A stretch of DNA of 64,000 nucleotides from Colletotrichum lupini (GCF_023278565.1 NC_064679.1:4216001-4280000); one strand, 5' to 3'. Shown: positions 13,457 to 26,199, counted from the stretch's first letter. Made by a program: numbers and translations. The notes: generated by a model not told the origin, from the sequence alone.

Positions 13457-13470
13457 GCTGGGCTTATAAC
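13457..13470 (-). other. Primer-binding site (initiator tRNA-Met, internal) of copia copy 1
   Basis: The plus strand reads GCTGGGCTTATAAC immediately beside the right LTR. It equals the anticodon arm of fungal initiator tRNA-Met (GCTGGGCTCATAAC) apart from one C-to-T change. The minus strand is therefore complementary to an internal tRNA segment rather than to its 3' CCA end, the half-tRNA priming arrangement known for Drosophila copia. Confidence 0.75.
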
Positions 13471-13647
13471 TATTACGAGTTATAGTACGTAGTAATGGGC
13501 ATACGGAGTATAGTAAAAGTAGCTTAACTATTAAAATAGAAATAAATAAAAGGAGAAGGTCTATATATACGATATTTAAGATAGACACGTGATTTAGCAC
13601 GTGACGGGCACTTTGTGAGGTGCGATTACTATCCTTGTTACGTGATA
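13471..13647 (-). repeat. Right LTR (5' LTR) of copia copy 1
   Basis: 177 bp, starting TATTACGAG and ending GTTACGTGATA, followed by the AACTC duplication. The outer half keeps CACGTG and other CA/TG pairs that the inner sequence has lost. Confidence 0.92.
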
Positions 13648-13652
13648 AACTC

Positions 13653-14799
13653 TGTTGGCAGGGCTGACAATCTCCTTGAACTACTTACGGATACTCGATA
13701 ACGATAGATAGAACCGGGGTAATATACGATCAGCTTTAATCTATAACTACGTCCAGCCCTAAGCACAACCGAACCAATTCACCTTATATATATATATTAG
13801 TAGCTACTCTTTATTCCTCTCTCTAGTAGCCTTTCTGGACTTCAAGGGCCAGAAACCAGGACCGTTCCTATCAGAAACACACACGTCTCCCGCGAAGCAG
13901 GAAAGACAACACGCCAAGGGCCAAAGTCTCCAGTAGTATCTACCTTATCTTCTTCTACCCCTTCCTCATTCCCCTCTCTGCCCCCTTTTCCCTTTCCTTT
14001 CTCTGCTCTTTTCCTTCTCGTATTGTTCTTTTTCTTTTCCTTGCCCAACTTATTACAGCCCTCGTGAAGCATTAACTTATCAAAACAAGCCACGAGGCGG
14101 AACTCCTGGTCCTTAGCCGTCGTCGAGCCACTTTGTACTCACTTTTGCGGCTCAAACTCGCAGATGGAAAACAAAGGTACACGGGGGACCGGGAAGCCCG
14201 AGTCCGACGACACCGTCTCGGCTGGCTACATCAGACGCACCGTATCAACAACAGCAATCGTCAAAGTCTCTCGATCCCAAGCGGAGGCCCGTAAGTATAA
14301 CACGGAACTGCACAAATAGCAAGGTAGAAGACCCTGTGAAGCCCGGCCTCACCATACAATCGCACCGCCCCGCCCCGCCCCGGCTAACGGAACGGACTCG
14401 GCGAGCCAGCACATGAGCCTCACTCAGAAGGATATGTCAAATTAGGCGGACACCAAAAGATTCCAGCACATCCATCCAAAAGGGAGCTGGAGAAAGCGTT
14501 GCAACATGATGCATCGTGGCCAAGGGTATCTCCCGCGAAGGAGTTCTGACGAGAATGGCGACGGGAGGGGGATATTATAGCTAAATAGCAAATAAAATCT
14601 GTACCATCTCTGAGATGTCTTGCCAACAATCATATCCAGACCGTGTGCTGTACGCTGAGCCGCGGCGTAGAATCCTTAGATCCCAGATGAATATATATAT
14701 AGACTCAAAGTCCAAGATATACCTTCATCGTTCAGCAGAAAAATGCGACCCGGACACCGCCCCCGTCCCATGTAGAGACTCCGAAACGGACCGGCCTCA
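13653..14799. other. Intergenic region between copia copy 1 and the F-box-like gene
   Basis: Normal composition returns at once after the LTR. There is a TA dinucleotide run near 13783-13799 and a purine/pyrimidine-skewed stretch near 13950-14050. A 42-codon open stretch from 14164 ends at a good GTAAGT donor (about 14291), but no partner exon was found. No gene is called. Confidence 0.4.
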
Positions 14800-16680
14800 T
14801 CAACGCCCTCTCCAACTCTTCTTCTTACATCCAGAAAAGGAGTCAATCATATTCTCCATCAGCAACGCCGGCCACTCCGGCAACGGCGCCTCAGTCTCCC
14901 AAAACAGCTGCTCGTGCCGCAGCCACCCCTCGTTCCACTGCGCCGACGTCCACATTTTATTGGCGCGCACGACCTTCTCAGCATCCCACGGCTCGCCGGC
15001 GTCAAAATTACACCGCACCACGGACCCGCTGCTGCCTCGCGCGATATCCCTCATCGCCTCGGGGAAGCCCTCGTAAAAGTACCCCAGGTACGACTCGTAC
15101 ATCCCGGAGACGGGATGCACGCCCGCCCTGGCCGCGTCCTCGCCCCGCCTCTCGAACCAGCCCAGCACCGGGTGGACGAGCACGAGGCGCCGGTCCATGG
15201 ACTCGGTCCACGCCCGCTGCCACGCGGCGTCGCGCTGCACGACGGTCTGGAAGATGCGCGCGCACAGCTGCGGCGCCGGGTCGCCGTCCAGGACCAGGGA
15301 GAAGGACGCCGCGGGCATGCCCGCTGGCCCGAGAGCCAAGGCCTCCGTGACCCAGAGCGCGACGGTGGACGTGATGTCCCGCGACCGGAGCGCCCGCGTG
15401 GCGGCACGATTCTGGCGTTCGCACTGCTGGTGGGGCGTGTGCCATCTCTTGTCGACCTGGAAGAGGTTCCGCCACAGGTTCACGCGACGTTCGACCCGCA
15501 GGAGGGGGTTCTCCCAGCAGAAAGGGATCAGGCCTCGGGCGTGGCTCTCCGGATGCGCGACGGAGCGGTAGTCTTCCACGAGGACAATCTTGCGCACCTG
15601 CGCGCGCATGGCGGCGGGGATGGACCTGAGATAGCGGATGGCCGACGCGGCGGCCGAGAAGCGGTAGACTGAGCCGTCGGATCCGTGGCGGATGGATGAG
15701 AGCAGGCGCTTCTCCTCGGTGATCCACGACGATAGCTCCTTCAGGTCGGCGGCCTTGGGGATATCCCACTCCCTGACCGAGCAGCGCATGATGCGGCTCG
15801 AGCGGGTTTCCCCACCCGCCAAGCGGTTTCTCGAGATGTTCATGAGCCGGCACCATTCGAGTTGATTCCAGTCGTTCGGTTTCAGACAAGACGCGGCTTG
15901 GAGGAGGTCGCAGCAGAGCTCGAGGTATGAAGAGGGTGCCTCACCATAGGGACCGCGGCGAAAATGCGTGAAGCCCCAGGCTCTCCATGGTGTCCAGTCC
16001 TCATGATCCATTCGCTCCAGGACTCGAAGGAAGCGGGGGTGCTTCTTGGCCAGCTCGTCCAAGGTAAGTTGAGCTGTGGCCCATGACGGCTCGCCAGATG
16101 GGGACGACCCTGAGGACGAGACCCCGTCCGGGTCTTCAGTACTAGGAGGGTCGACGTGTACTTTGCTTGCAGCGGCCAAGTCGCTGCCGGAGCCGTCACT
16201 GTCGTTCTCCTCATGGTCGTGATTGCCCTCTTCTGACGTAGTTGTCCGCGCCTGTTGCTCTTGGAACCTCCGCCTCGCCAGGAAGCCTCCGGCAAAATGT
16301 AACAGTTGCTGCCTGTATCTGTCGAGGCAACGCCCAAACAGGCCGTCGAACCGAGCAGCGCGCATGCGCAAACCTTCAAGCATGGCTAAAGGGGACGGTC
16401 CAGATTCCGACGTAATGGTGGAGAACGTGAGGGTGTTGCTCCGCAAGGCTAGGTGGCGCATCTCGTTGGCGACGAGTCGACAGGCGTACATCAGGTTGAG
16501 ATCGATGGGTCGCCCGTCGGCCCTCTTGAGCCTGCCACCGAGGAGATCGTCTGATTCATAGATGTATCCCCCCTCGACGATGATGTAGTGCTCATATATG
16601 AGGTCGCGGACTTCGCGCGGGATGGAGAGCAGTCGCGAGTCGGACCGCAATCCGCCGTGCGCGTGGTTCGGGATGTCCAT
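14800..16680 (-). CDS. F-box/2EXR-like domain protein, function unknown
   Basis: Single-exon gene of 626 aa. Residues about 15-60 (LLSIPREVRDLIYEHYI, then LNLMYACRLVANEMR) match the fungal F-box-like/2EXR pattern, in which an LxxLPxExRxxIY helix is followed by a segment on earlier generations of names such as CR.ANE. An acidic, serine-rich low-complexity stretch follows (about residues 145-200). The rest has no family I recognise. F-box proteins usually deliver substrates to SCF ubiquitin ligases; fungi carry large lineage-specific families whose substrates are mostly unknown. The Met at 16680 is the first in frame and directly precedes the domain. The gene is undamaged although it sits between two RIP-ruined copia copies only about 5 kb apart. 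Confidence 0.7.
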   Translation of the reverse strand: MDIPNHAHGGLRSDSRLLSIPREVRDLIYEHYIIVEGGYIYESDDLLGGRLKRADGRPIDLNLMYACRLVANEMRHLALRSNTLTFSTITSESGPSPLAMLEGLRMRAARFDGLFGRCLDRYRQQLLHFAGGFLARRRFQEQQARTTTSEEGNHDHEENDSDGSGSDLAAASKVHVDPPSTEDPDGVSSSGSSPSGEPSWATAQLTLDELAKKHPRFLRVLERMDHEDWTPWRAWGFTHFRRGPYGEAPSSYLELCCDLLQAASCLKPNDWNQLEWCRLMNISRNRLAGGETRSSRIMRCSVREWDIPKAADLKELSSWITEEKRLLSSIRHGSDGSVYRFSAAASAIRYLRSIPAAMRAQVRKIVLVEDYRSVAHPESHARGLIPFCWENPLLRVERRVNLWRNLFQVDKRWHTPHQQCERQNRAATRALRSRDITSTVALWVTEALALGPAGMPAASFSLVLDGDPAPQLCARIFQTVVQRDAAWQRAWTESMDRRLVLVHPVLGWFERRGEDAARAGVHPVSGMYESYLGYFYEGFPEAMRDIARGSSGSVVRCNFDAGEPWDAEKVVRANKMWTSAQWNEGWLRHEQLFWETEAPLPEWPALLMENMIDSFSGCKKKSWRGR

Positions 16681-17490
16681 CTCGTCATGTGTCGCCCTTG
16701 TCTCGCGACACCGGATTTCGCTTTCCGTCCCGTCGACTCGACGAAGACTCTGTGACAGAAGGACGCCTGGAGTAGCTGAAGCGAGTTGGACAATTGTGGT
16801 GGGCGTGTATGTGTGGGTTGGTGATTAGCTGAGACGTGTTGACGAAAGCGAGGAAGGGAAGCTAAGAGTAGAGGTGAGGTACCTTGGGTTGGGGGGGCAC
16901 ATGGAAACTCACCGCAATTTATAGCGCACTTCGCGCTACTTGTTATAGGTACCTTGGTGGACCGCAGGTGCCATGGGCACTCATTTCGGTTATTTTGCGC
17001 ACCTTGCGGGCTCCCATCAGCGCCACTTCCTCTGAGTCACAGGCTGGAACCAACCTACCTAAGTAAGTACCTTGTTACACACTCCATCCACTCTTCCACC
17101 TCACTGCACATTCGCAATTGCTCGACACAATTTTTTTATTTAGAAAAACCTTTATTAGGAAGAAAAAACTAAAAAAAGACGGTCTGCTGTGGTGATAGCA
17201 GTGATTTCTAAGTACCTTGTTATCGAAGAAAGTTAATTCTTTCTGAGTCACAAGTACAAGAATACAGTTTTAATAAAACAGTATAGTGCCCACCCAGCAC
17301 TTGAATTGAGATGCTTTTTCAAGCTTGCCATGAGAGAAAGATGACTGTACTGCTGACTGCCTGCCATCGAGGTCCGCAAGTGGCTTACGCATTATTAGCG
17401 GGCATGTCTCTTCTGATCGTGCAGTGGGCGGGGGAGTTGACGGGAGGGAGGGCAAAAGCTGGTGTCAGACTTACCGCTGTGGCTTCAACC
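16681..17490. other. Intergenic/promoter region with repeated AGGTACCT-like motifs
   Basis: Upstream of the F-box-like gene. AGGTACCT or AAGTACCT occurs near 16878, 16947, 17064 and 17211. Similar motifs cluster at 33.3-33.6 kb and about 45.15 kb. No RNA gene seen. Whether the motif is regulatory is unknown. Confidence 0.35.
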
Positions 17491-17525
17491 GTGATGGCTT
17501 CGCCCGTGATGGGCGAAAAGTCTGA

Positions 17526-18470
17526 TTATGAGTCCCTTGAAAGCCTCTCCTCAAGAGCTATAAGAGCCTCCGAGTCTGTAAGTAGATTGTCAGTTCTCCG
17601 ATAGCGGTCTGGGACTCAATGAAAAGACGTACGTACTGAGTTGAAATGCTTGCCAAGATACCAACAACCAAACCAACCCCACGATGACGACCTTGACAGA
17701 AGACCTGGTGAACAACGCTAGAAGCCTCGCCGACTATGTGAAAGAGATCGCGTCAGCAAAGTCAGAGAGTCGAGATAGGCAGCGGAAACTCACCGTTGGG
17801 CACGATCCACGAAGCGTAGCAACGCGGCCGCAGAGCATCGCCAACATGTCCCACGCCAAGAAGGGCATCATCAGCACCAACGAGACGGACAGGGCCGTGT
17901 CTGTAGGTGGTAGAAGAGAAAACCAGTTAGTGCGCGTTCTCCTGGGACGTTGGATGTTCTGCCGCTGGCACGACGGGGAGGGGAATTGCCTACCGATATG
18001 GCGCCTCGGCTTCCTCCTACAGCTCGAGGATAATCGCCTTAGACGGCATTGGAAGTCCATCAGAAAGCTCTCTCGAGTGCTCCGGCACATCCACCGCCAT
18101 CTCCGCGATGGCAAGACTCCCGGCGCCCACGCACAAGAGTGGGTTGCCTACCTCCAGACACTGCCAGACACGGGAGATCAGAAACGGGCGGGAAGAGGGG
18201 CGAAGATGATGGTCACAAGAGAGAATTGTCACTTACGTAGCACCAGCCTACCAACAAGCTGTCGAAACTGCGATTCTGGCGATCCCTTGACGAGGGAGAG
18301 GGTGGAATGGAGGAAAGGATGGGTGACTTGTCTCGAAATCTCAGCGTCAGCGTCGGTCTTCCAAGGTATTGTACGACAAAAATGACTTACGAAAAGGGTT
18401 GAGGTTGAACAGTGCGGAATTAGAGGGCAGGGTAGCGTCTACATGTACTGCGGCAATCCTCTAGTAATGC
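17526..18470. other. Possible spliced gene or gene relic, strand unresolved
   Basis: Both strands show exon-like segments. On the plus strand, an open stretch from 17493 (MASPVMGEKSDYES...) ends at GTAAGT (about 17579); another from 17684 has strongly C/G-ending codons around 17820-17900 and ends at GTAGGT. On the minus strand, segments with good splice sites can be chained (donors at 17793 and 17636, acceptors at 17734 and 17576, 60- and 61-nt introns). That chain gives two hydrophobic stretches and a stop at 17526, and a further exon about 18461-18395 would begin beside the LINE 3' end. Neither chain gives a convincing complete protein. It may be one real gene truncated by the LINE insertion. 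I do not recognise a family. Confidence 0.25.
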
Positions 18471-18487
18471 AAAACGATGGAGTTAAA

Positions 18488-18490
<3 letters not shown>

Positions 18491-18524
<34 letters not shown>
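18491..18524. repeat. (TG)n microsatellite
   Basis: 34 bp of perfect TG dinucleotides (CA on the LINE sense strand). It lies about 25 bp beyond the LINE stop codon and could be the simple-repeat 3' tail of the LINE, or an independent microsatellite. Confidence 0.9.
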
Positions 18525-18526
<2 letters not shown>

Positions 18527-18811
18527 GAAGAGCAAACGAGACCGGGGTCTCAGAAGTCCCCCTGATGAGCATGCACCATATCCTTGAAAGATGCAAAGTC
18601 TGCATGGTTCGAAGTCCATGTGAATTGTTGGATGCCGAAATGGTTGATGGCCCAGCGGGACGCTTGGGCGGCGCCCTCAGTAAGCAGACCCTCCAGGGTA
18701 CACATGCCATTGCGGGTTCGCTTGCCGCCCCTGAGGTCCTTGAGAGAGAGTTGCGATCTTTGCTCTTGAAGGTCTGGGCATGCGTAGAACAAGTGGCCGA
18801 CGGTTTGTTTA

Positions 18812-18988
18812 TATCACGAGTTATGGCACGTAGCAATGGGCATACGGAGTGTAATAAAAGTGGCTTAACTATTAAAGTGGAAATAGATAAAAGGAGAAGG
18901 TCTATATATACGATATCTAAGATAGATACGTAATTTAGTACGTAACGGGCACTTTATAAGGTGCGATTACTATCCCTATTACGTAATA
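18812..18988 (-). repeat. Left LTR (3' LTR) of copia copy 2
   Basis: 177 bp, starting TATCACGAGTTATGGCACG and ending TTACGTAATA. A C6 run at 18991-18996, two bases inside, is the polypurine tract on the sense strand. Confidence 0.92.
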
Positions 18989-21737
18989 TACCCCCCAATT
19001 GCTACTGCTAGGGAGCTATTATACCTAAGATAGAATCTCTAAATACCCTTATAAAGGCCTAATTTAGTCGAATATAAATAAAAGAAAATTAAGTATAAGG
19101 GATACGCGTTTTTTAAACCGCGTTTATTATAAATATATCCCTTTATCTAAAGTAAATAGAATCTTAACCCGGAATAGCGCGTATTTTACTACTTCTAATA
19201 TATAAATTACTAAGGGCGAGGCTACTTAGCCGCCTTATGTATATCTAAATTCTCGCGGCGTTACTTAGCTATTATTTTTTTTCCTCTTTTTAACCTCTCG
19301 TAGTTACTATAAGTACCCCCGTTTACTACGCGCGCGCGCCTACGCCGTCGAATCGTTTACTAATTTTATTCTAAATATAAATATCTAATATATTTAAAAA
19401 TAATAATAAGTTTCGCGCAATTTTTATAATACTTCTTATATACGTATTATACGGTTTACTAAGAATTTAAATAGGTAATAATATTAACGAGCCCCTCCGG
19501 GTCGTTACCCCCCCCTACGACCTCCTACCTACTTACTAAGGCCCGGCTACTAAGCTCTCCCTCCCTAGCTAAGAGGATATCGAGGCTACTAGTTAAGACG
19601 CCGAGGACTTTATTAAGTTCGAGGCTCTCCTTAGCGGCCATAATAAGGGTAATAATAAAGTAAATAGTAATAATAAGAGCTCTAATAAGCTTTTACTTAT
19701 CCCCCCCTCGGAGTCTAAGAGTAAGAATAAGACTAGTTCGGATAATAAGCCCTTTAAGAAGGGTATATCGTATACTTATTATTTTAGGAGTTTATATTTA
19801 ATATTATTCTAAGGTCTAAAAAACGCAAAGCTAGCTCTTTTTAAAAAGGTAGTAAGAAGTAAAAGAGAATACTAAGAAGCTAAGGTACCCCCCGCGGTAA
19901 GTATAGTTCTCTTTACTATTCTAGGCCTATTTAACGTATACTTAGTCCCTAAAAAGCTTAAAAAAGAGGCTCCTGAGGAACGGGAGATCTAGTACTTACC
20001 CTATTTTAAAGTAGCCCTTTAGTATACCGATACTAAGGATAGTAGTCATTATTTTATAAGAAGTAGTGGCTAGTATGCGTACTATTTTAACGGCCGTTCG
20101 GCTAAAGGGTATATTAATATACTAGTCGTCTTACGGCTAATAGCTTAGGCCCTTACCGAGGCTATTATAAATAGCGCTCCCTTTTTCGTAAGTATATTAT
20201 CCTTTTTTATCGTTAAGAAGCGCACTTTTAACTATAGTTTTAATAAGATATTACTAAGCTCCGTAATATCGTCCGCTAGATATATAATAACTAGAGGATA
20301 TATAAGAACTATATTAGCTTCTATATAGAGGACTTCCTTAACGCGCGCCCTCGGTCCTCTTTTATACTTATCGTAGTTATTTATAACTAACCTCCTATTA
20401 CGCCGCCCGCTTCTATACCCTAAGTCGTTAACTTAATAATTATTCTAGCTCCCGCGCCCCCCGCTACCCCTACTACTCCTAGCTTCGTAAACTTCGAGGT
20501 ATATAAGATACGTTTCTTAGCGTATATACTAACCCTCCTCTTTAGTAACGCTATACTCCTAGCGATCGCATACTTCATAAACTAAGAGTTTAAATAGTAA
20601 GCATAAGCCTAGGTCTTATTTCTATATACGTATACCTTACGGGGCAAGGTTATTTTATTTATTTTAGGCCTCCGGGCCGCACTCTAAGTTCCGTTTATTA
20701 TCTACTTTTAGGCATTAAGTTTTTCTAAGCGTAGCCCAAATTAATTATTTTTAATTATTTTAGTTATTTATAATAGCTTCTCGCGCATCGTAGAGGTTAA
20801 GAAGTATATAGAAATGTTCGAACTTAGCTCGTAAAAGGTTTTTAATAAGTCTATTTATTAGTATATCTTTTATTAATATATAAATAACCTCGAAGCTATT
20901 TCTAGCGTACTCTTATCTTAGTTATATATTCTATATATCGATATAGCGAAGTCGAGTAGCTATTCTTTCTCCTTCCCTTATAACGAGTTAAATCGTTTAC
21001 TAATTATCGTAATTAACTAACTATACTTCTCCTAGGTTAAGGGCAATGTCCTTAAAAAGGCGCTTCAGAGCTATAGTCTCTTTTATAGTTTTTTTAAAGT
21101 AAAGAAGCTTAGCTTCGGTAGTTAACGTCGTAACCGTTACCTAGCGTACTAATTTTTATTAAATTAGGCCGCTAAAAAGGAATATTATATATCCCTAAGA
21201 TAATCGTCGTATTACCTCGTTATCTGCGAAGCTAGTATCTCTAGCTAGAAATAATAATTACGTACTTAGTATACTACCGTAATAGAGCATAAGATATCTC
21301 GTTATATAAAGATATCGGATATAGTAATTAATTATTTTAATATAGGTTGCGCTTAGGTTAGTTAGGAACCGGAATAATTACGAGTAAGTAAAGGCGACGT
21401 CTAGTCTAATTATAATAGCTATATAAAGCACACTCCCGACCTTCTCTTAGTAACTCTTTATTTCCTCCTTTATTACCTACCCCTCGTTTAGTTTAAACTC
21501 TTCTTAAAGAAGAGGGGTAGCTAGATATAGTAAATTTATAAGGTCGAAGCGCTTAGTAATTCGCTCGATATATGCGTCGTAGATAAGGTAAACCTTATGA
21601 GTAGTACGGTCTCGTAAAATCCGCACTCTGAGGAAGTAATTAATCGGTCTATTCTCTTTAAGGTTAATATATTCTTTTATACCGTTAACGATCCCCTAAG
21701 CCGCCTTTTAGTCGTCTCGATAGTATAAAATAATAAA

Positions 21738-21749
21738 GTTATTAACGTA
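21738..21749 (-). pseudogene. Reverse transcriptase YVDD remnant, copia copy 2
   Basis: The same YVNN form of the YVDD active site as in copy 1 (plus strand GTTATTAACGTA), so both catalytic Asp codons carry RIP-type changes in both copies. Confidence 0.75.
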
Positions 21750-24700
21750 GAATACTAGTATTACCTTCCTATTTGCGGTTTAGTAAATATAGATCTCCTC
21801 GTAGCTATATATTATGTTTATACTATAGAGTATAGAGGTAAAAGTTTAGAACTAGAGAATTAGTAAGTCTTAGAGGCTATATAGAGCGCGTTAGAGTTTG
21901 CCTATTTTATTAGTAACCTTATATCCCTCTGGGAGTTTAATAATTACTAGCTTCTCGCTCTTAAGAGGCGCGTTGAGGAATACGTTAATAATATTATATT
22001 AGTCTGCCTTAAGGTCGAATTAGGTAGCTATTACTATTATAAGCCTAAAGGCCTTTGCGGCGAGCGTCGAAGCGTACGTATTTTATAAGGGGTTAAGTAG
22101 TTATATATCCCCCCTTATATATATACGTACTTTTACTTCGCTAACCTTATTATCGACGTTATGCTTATAAGTATATACCTACTTTAATAGAAGTAGGATC
22201 CCTTATTTAGGATTATAGTCGACCTCTTCTTATATACTAATATCCCTTAGCTTTTTTATTTCTGCGTCTATAGCATCCCTAAGTAACTTTTATAGTTACG
22301 GTAGGAGATATTTAATATCGCTAAACTTCTTTAGTAAGCTCTAGAAGTTAACTTTAGTAAGTCGTAGTTTCTAAACTCCTCCGGAGCGCTCTAAGTAGGT
22401 CCTGTGAACTACTCTTTTTACTACTTAATAGAGTGTTATATATCCTATACTACTTTCCTCTATAGCTTTTTACTAATTAGGTATAAAAGTAGAGAAAAAG
22501 TAGTCCTAAAGACGGTTATAATAATCGCCGTCTCTTATATTCGAATATAAGAGCGTCGCGAAGATATTACTATCGAAGCGTTATAAAGGTCTGCGGGCCC
22601 GGTTTAAATATCTAAGACCTAACGGAGCTTTACTTAGCACTTAATAAGGTAGTTCTTATAAGCTCTGTTCTTATATAATAATAGAGGTTTATTATAAGGG
22701 TTCCTTACTAACGTCGACTTTAATATTAAGAATTACTTTTTTATAATCGGTACCTCGTTTACCGCGTGCTCTAACGTTTTACTAAGAGCCGTTAGGAATT
22801 AAAAACTCGAGAACCTCTATAATATATATAAGCGCTCGTAAAGAGGATTATAAACTACGTAGAGCTATTTATAACCCGGTTATTATATCCCCTTCTTTAC
22901 CCCTACTCCCGAGCTCGCGCAAGGGAGTTATCTTAGGGGTTAGTAATAATAGTAAAACTATATTAGCCTCTTTAGCCTTATTTACCGTACCCTAGAGTAC
23001 GTCTATCGGTTACTTAGCGTCCTAAATAGTTAAAAATCTAATAGTAATACTATCCTTAACTATAAAGTTATCTTAAGTACTAGTATTTCCGAAGTCTAGA
23101 TCTACTTCCCTAAGTGCTCGAATTAACTTATCGTTAGTATTAAAAAGTTTTTATATTTCTTAGATTATTAGATTTACTTACTTACCTATAATAGCTTATT
23201 CTTCGTGTGCGGGATTATAAAAGACTTCTTTATTAAACCTAATATTCCTCGTAATAAATACCTACTCGAGCGCGGGTACCTAGACCTTATATAAGTTATG
23301 CGTTTCTAGTATATATCTAACTAGGTATCCTATATACCCGCGGGGAAGTACTTTAAACTCCTTTTAACGTATACCCCTCTTACGATCCCTATAAAGAGGG
23401 TATACTCGGTAGCTATATACGTAGAAGCTACTAAAATACGAGGTAACCGGTTTAAAATCCCGTACTTAGTAACCCGTCTACTACTAGCGTTAATACCGCT
23501 TCTACTAGTTAATTTTTATTATAATAGGCGAATCTCCTTTATTAGCCTCCCGTGGGGTAATATTATAAATAAAGATTACCGCTAGCACTATTTCGTCCTA
23601 TAAATTCGTAAGGAGGTTCGTAAAAAGGCATATTTTACGAGCTTTAGTAATTACGAGTTAACCTACTCTTTTAGCGTTACCTACGGGTTCTTTCGTATAT
23701 AGAGGTAGAAGTTCTATTCTAATTCCTAGCTCGCTATACTACGTCTTATATACGCGTCTAACGTTTGCGGTTAAAAGAGCGGTCTTATTATTACTTCTAA
23801 AAAAGTAGATTAGAGTCCCTTTTTAATAACAAATCGCTACCTCGAGGCTCTATAATATAAAAAGCACTTCCTCTTCTATTTTTATCCTCAAAAGGAACCC
23901 CCTAAGCTACCCACTATATTTATTAAAAGCTATAAGTATATATTATCGTTTACTAAGAAATAGTTCGAAGTAAAAGAGATCCTAGTATATACGGTACTAT
24001 GGCCGTGAGGCTCTTTTTAAGGGTAGTCCTCTTAAGACTACTATCTTAGCTTTGGATAATATATATACTTTATATATAACTTATAATAGAGGTTTAATAC
24101 GCATACCTTAAGTCTTATATAGTAATCGACGAAGAGTATTAAGTCCGAGATAACCTATTCTAAAGTACTAGAGGAGCGCGCTATTAGACCTCTTACGGGT
24201 GCGTTAATATAAGCGACGGAATTTTCTACGGCTAATTAGTAGCATAATACTAGCTAGGCTTTATAGGACACGCTTAAGGTTTATAAAAGAAGGATAGGAT
24301 TAGAGGAGCTTATATTCGAAGAAGACTAGATTGTTCTTTTGGATAAGCTACTTTTTAATAGTGCTTTTATAAAGCGTTCCCTATCGCAAAGTATAATTTA
24401 GACCGTAGTATTAGAGTACGCTTCTATTTAGCAAAGTCTCTAAGACTATATTAATATAGAATCCCTCGACGTAAGCGACGTTCTAGAGCTTTAAATCGTA
24501 GGTTCCCTTTCCCTTAGGTCCATCTAGGACGCCCTTTATAATACGAGTACCGTATGTAGTAATAAGTAGTATAATAGTTCCTAATTTAATATAGTCTTTA
24601 TTGCTTAATAGTACGCAACTCTCGGGTTTAAGTAGGCTCTTATTATTAACTAAATATATTACTCTATAGCTATTTATTACTGTGCTCTAGGAAAGGGGGT

Positions 24701-26199
24701 AAGCGCTACCTATAGGGGTACTAAAGATTACGTTTACTTCTAAGTCCTAACTCTTTATAAATATAGTAACTACGTAGCCCTCGTCCTAGTTTATTAATAA
24801 GCTCGCTATAGGTTAGTTAGAGGATCCTTTTAAAAACCCAGGTTTCTTAGGGGTTCTATCGTTCCTTAGCTAACTAGTTTTCTTAAGCTTACTATAGAGT
24901 AATTTTTACTTACTTAATTTAATAGCGGCGAGGACTTCCTCTATATAGCTCCTTAGTATTCGTATTAATAACCTACTAGCGTTTCGGCCTATAAGTACCT
25001 ATTTTAATTTTTAGTACGCCGTAGGGCGCTACGGGTATACGCGATTATAAGGGTATATAACGTTACCCTTATTATTTACGTCGTTAACTAAGTTAGAGCG
25101 TTTAGTAAAAGTAGAGTAAGCCCCTCTTTAACTTAAAAGTCGTTTAGTATATACGTCCTAGGTTACTAAGCTAAATATATACGCAATCTCCTCGAGGGTC
25201 CTCGTATACGTTCCGAAGGCTATTAATTTACTAAAGGTCTTATATATGCGTTAGCCCTATATAGGGTTAAGTCTGGACTTAACCGTAACTAAGAAGTCGA
25301 GTACGGCGATCTCTTTATTAATTTCTAAAATATCGTACGTTTTAGTTCGGAAGTAAGCGGACTACTACTCCTTATACTAGCGTTAGGAATTAATTCTAAT
25401 CCTCGCTTTATTAAAGGCTTATTAGTATTCCTCTCGAACCGCATTTCTTATTACTAGTTCGGGGGGTATAAATTCCTATTTTAAATATCTAACGATTCGC
25501 TATATACTAAACTTAGCGCCGTTCTCGGTAGCTTTTTAAAATACGTATTCGTATAGTATAGCGTTAACTAATTTTACTAACTACTAAGCGAGGACTTTAA
25601 TATATATATTAATAGTATTACGTTCGTAAGCTATAAATTACTCGTATTTAGCATCGAGCTCCTATTATTTTTAAATACTCTCGAGCGTATAAATCCTTTT
25701 TACGGGTGCGGTATAGGGATAGATTTATCTACGTAAAGTAAATAGTATAGCTAGCTTCGTAAAAAGAAACCCGGCTTAGTTCTATAAGTTACTTATACTT
25801 AAGGAAATCGAAAGGTTCGTATTAAGAGTTATATCTAGAAGCTACTAATAGAGGATTTCCTAGTTTCTTTAGTCGTTCTCGAACGCCTCATAACGGGCCT
25901 AGTAGGCTCGTAGTTCTTTTTTATTACGGGTTGCGACTAATTATCCGAATTTTAAGGGCAAAGTAAGCGCTATAGAGGGGTCGAAGAATGCGTCGGAATT
26001 TAGAGCGTCTAGGTCGACGTACTTCTAGACCCCGACGCCCTTATTTATAGCGCAAAGTGCGTTAAACTATTTAATTTAACTATTATAGCTAGTTAGTTTA
26101 GCTTAGGCTAAAATAGGTATAAGTAAGTTAGTTATTTTAAAAAGATCGTAAGAATCGTATTAATAAGTGCGTTATCGTAGTATAGGGTCTTAACTAAGA

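Larger units (their letters stand above)
6070..13647 (-). mobile_element. RIP-mutated Ty1/copia retrotransposon, copy 1
   Basis: A 7578-bp LTR element with 177-bp LTRs at both ends, flanked by a perfect 5-bp duplication AACTC (6065-6069 and 13648-13652). Orientation is minus. A primer-binding site complementary to initiator tRNA-Met lies against the right LTR, a G-run polypurine tract lies against the left LTR, and reverse transcriptase remnants read on the minus strand. The interior is TA-rich with almost no CpA or TpG, and no open frame of 60 codons survives, so RIP has destroyed gag and pol. The first 35 or so bases on the left and the last 80 or so on the right keep CA and TG. It matches copy 2 (18812-26390) along its whole length; the differences inspected in the LTRs are C/T or G/A transitions. 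Confidence 0.93.

Noticed and set aside
14164..14290. 42-codon open stretch ending at a strong GTAAGT donor
   Set aside because: No partner exon with a compatible phase was found downstream; too short alone.
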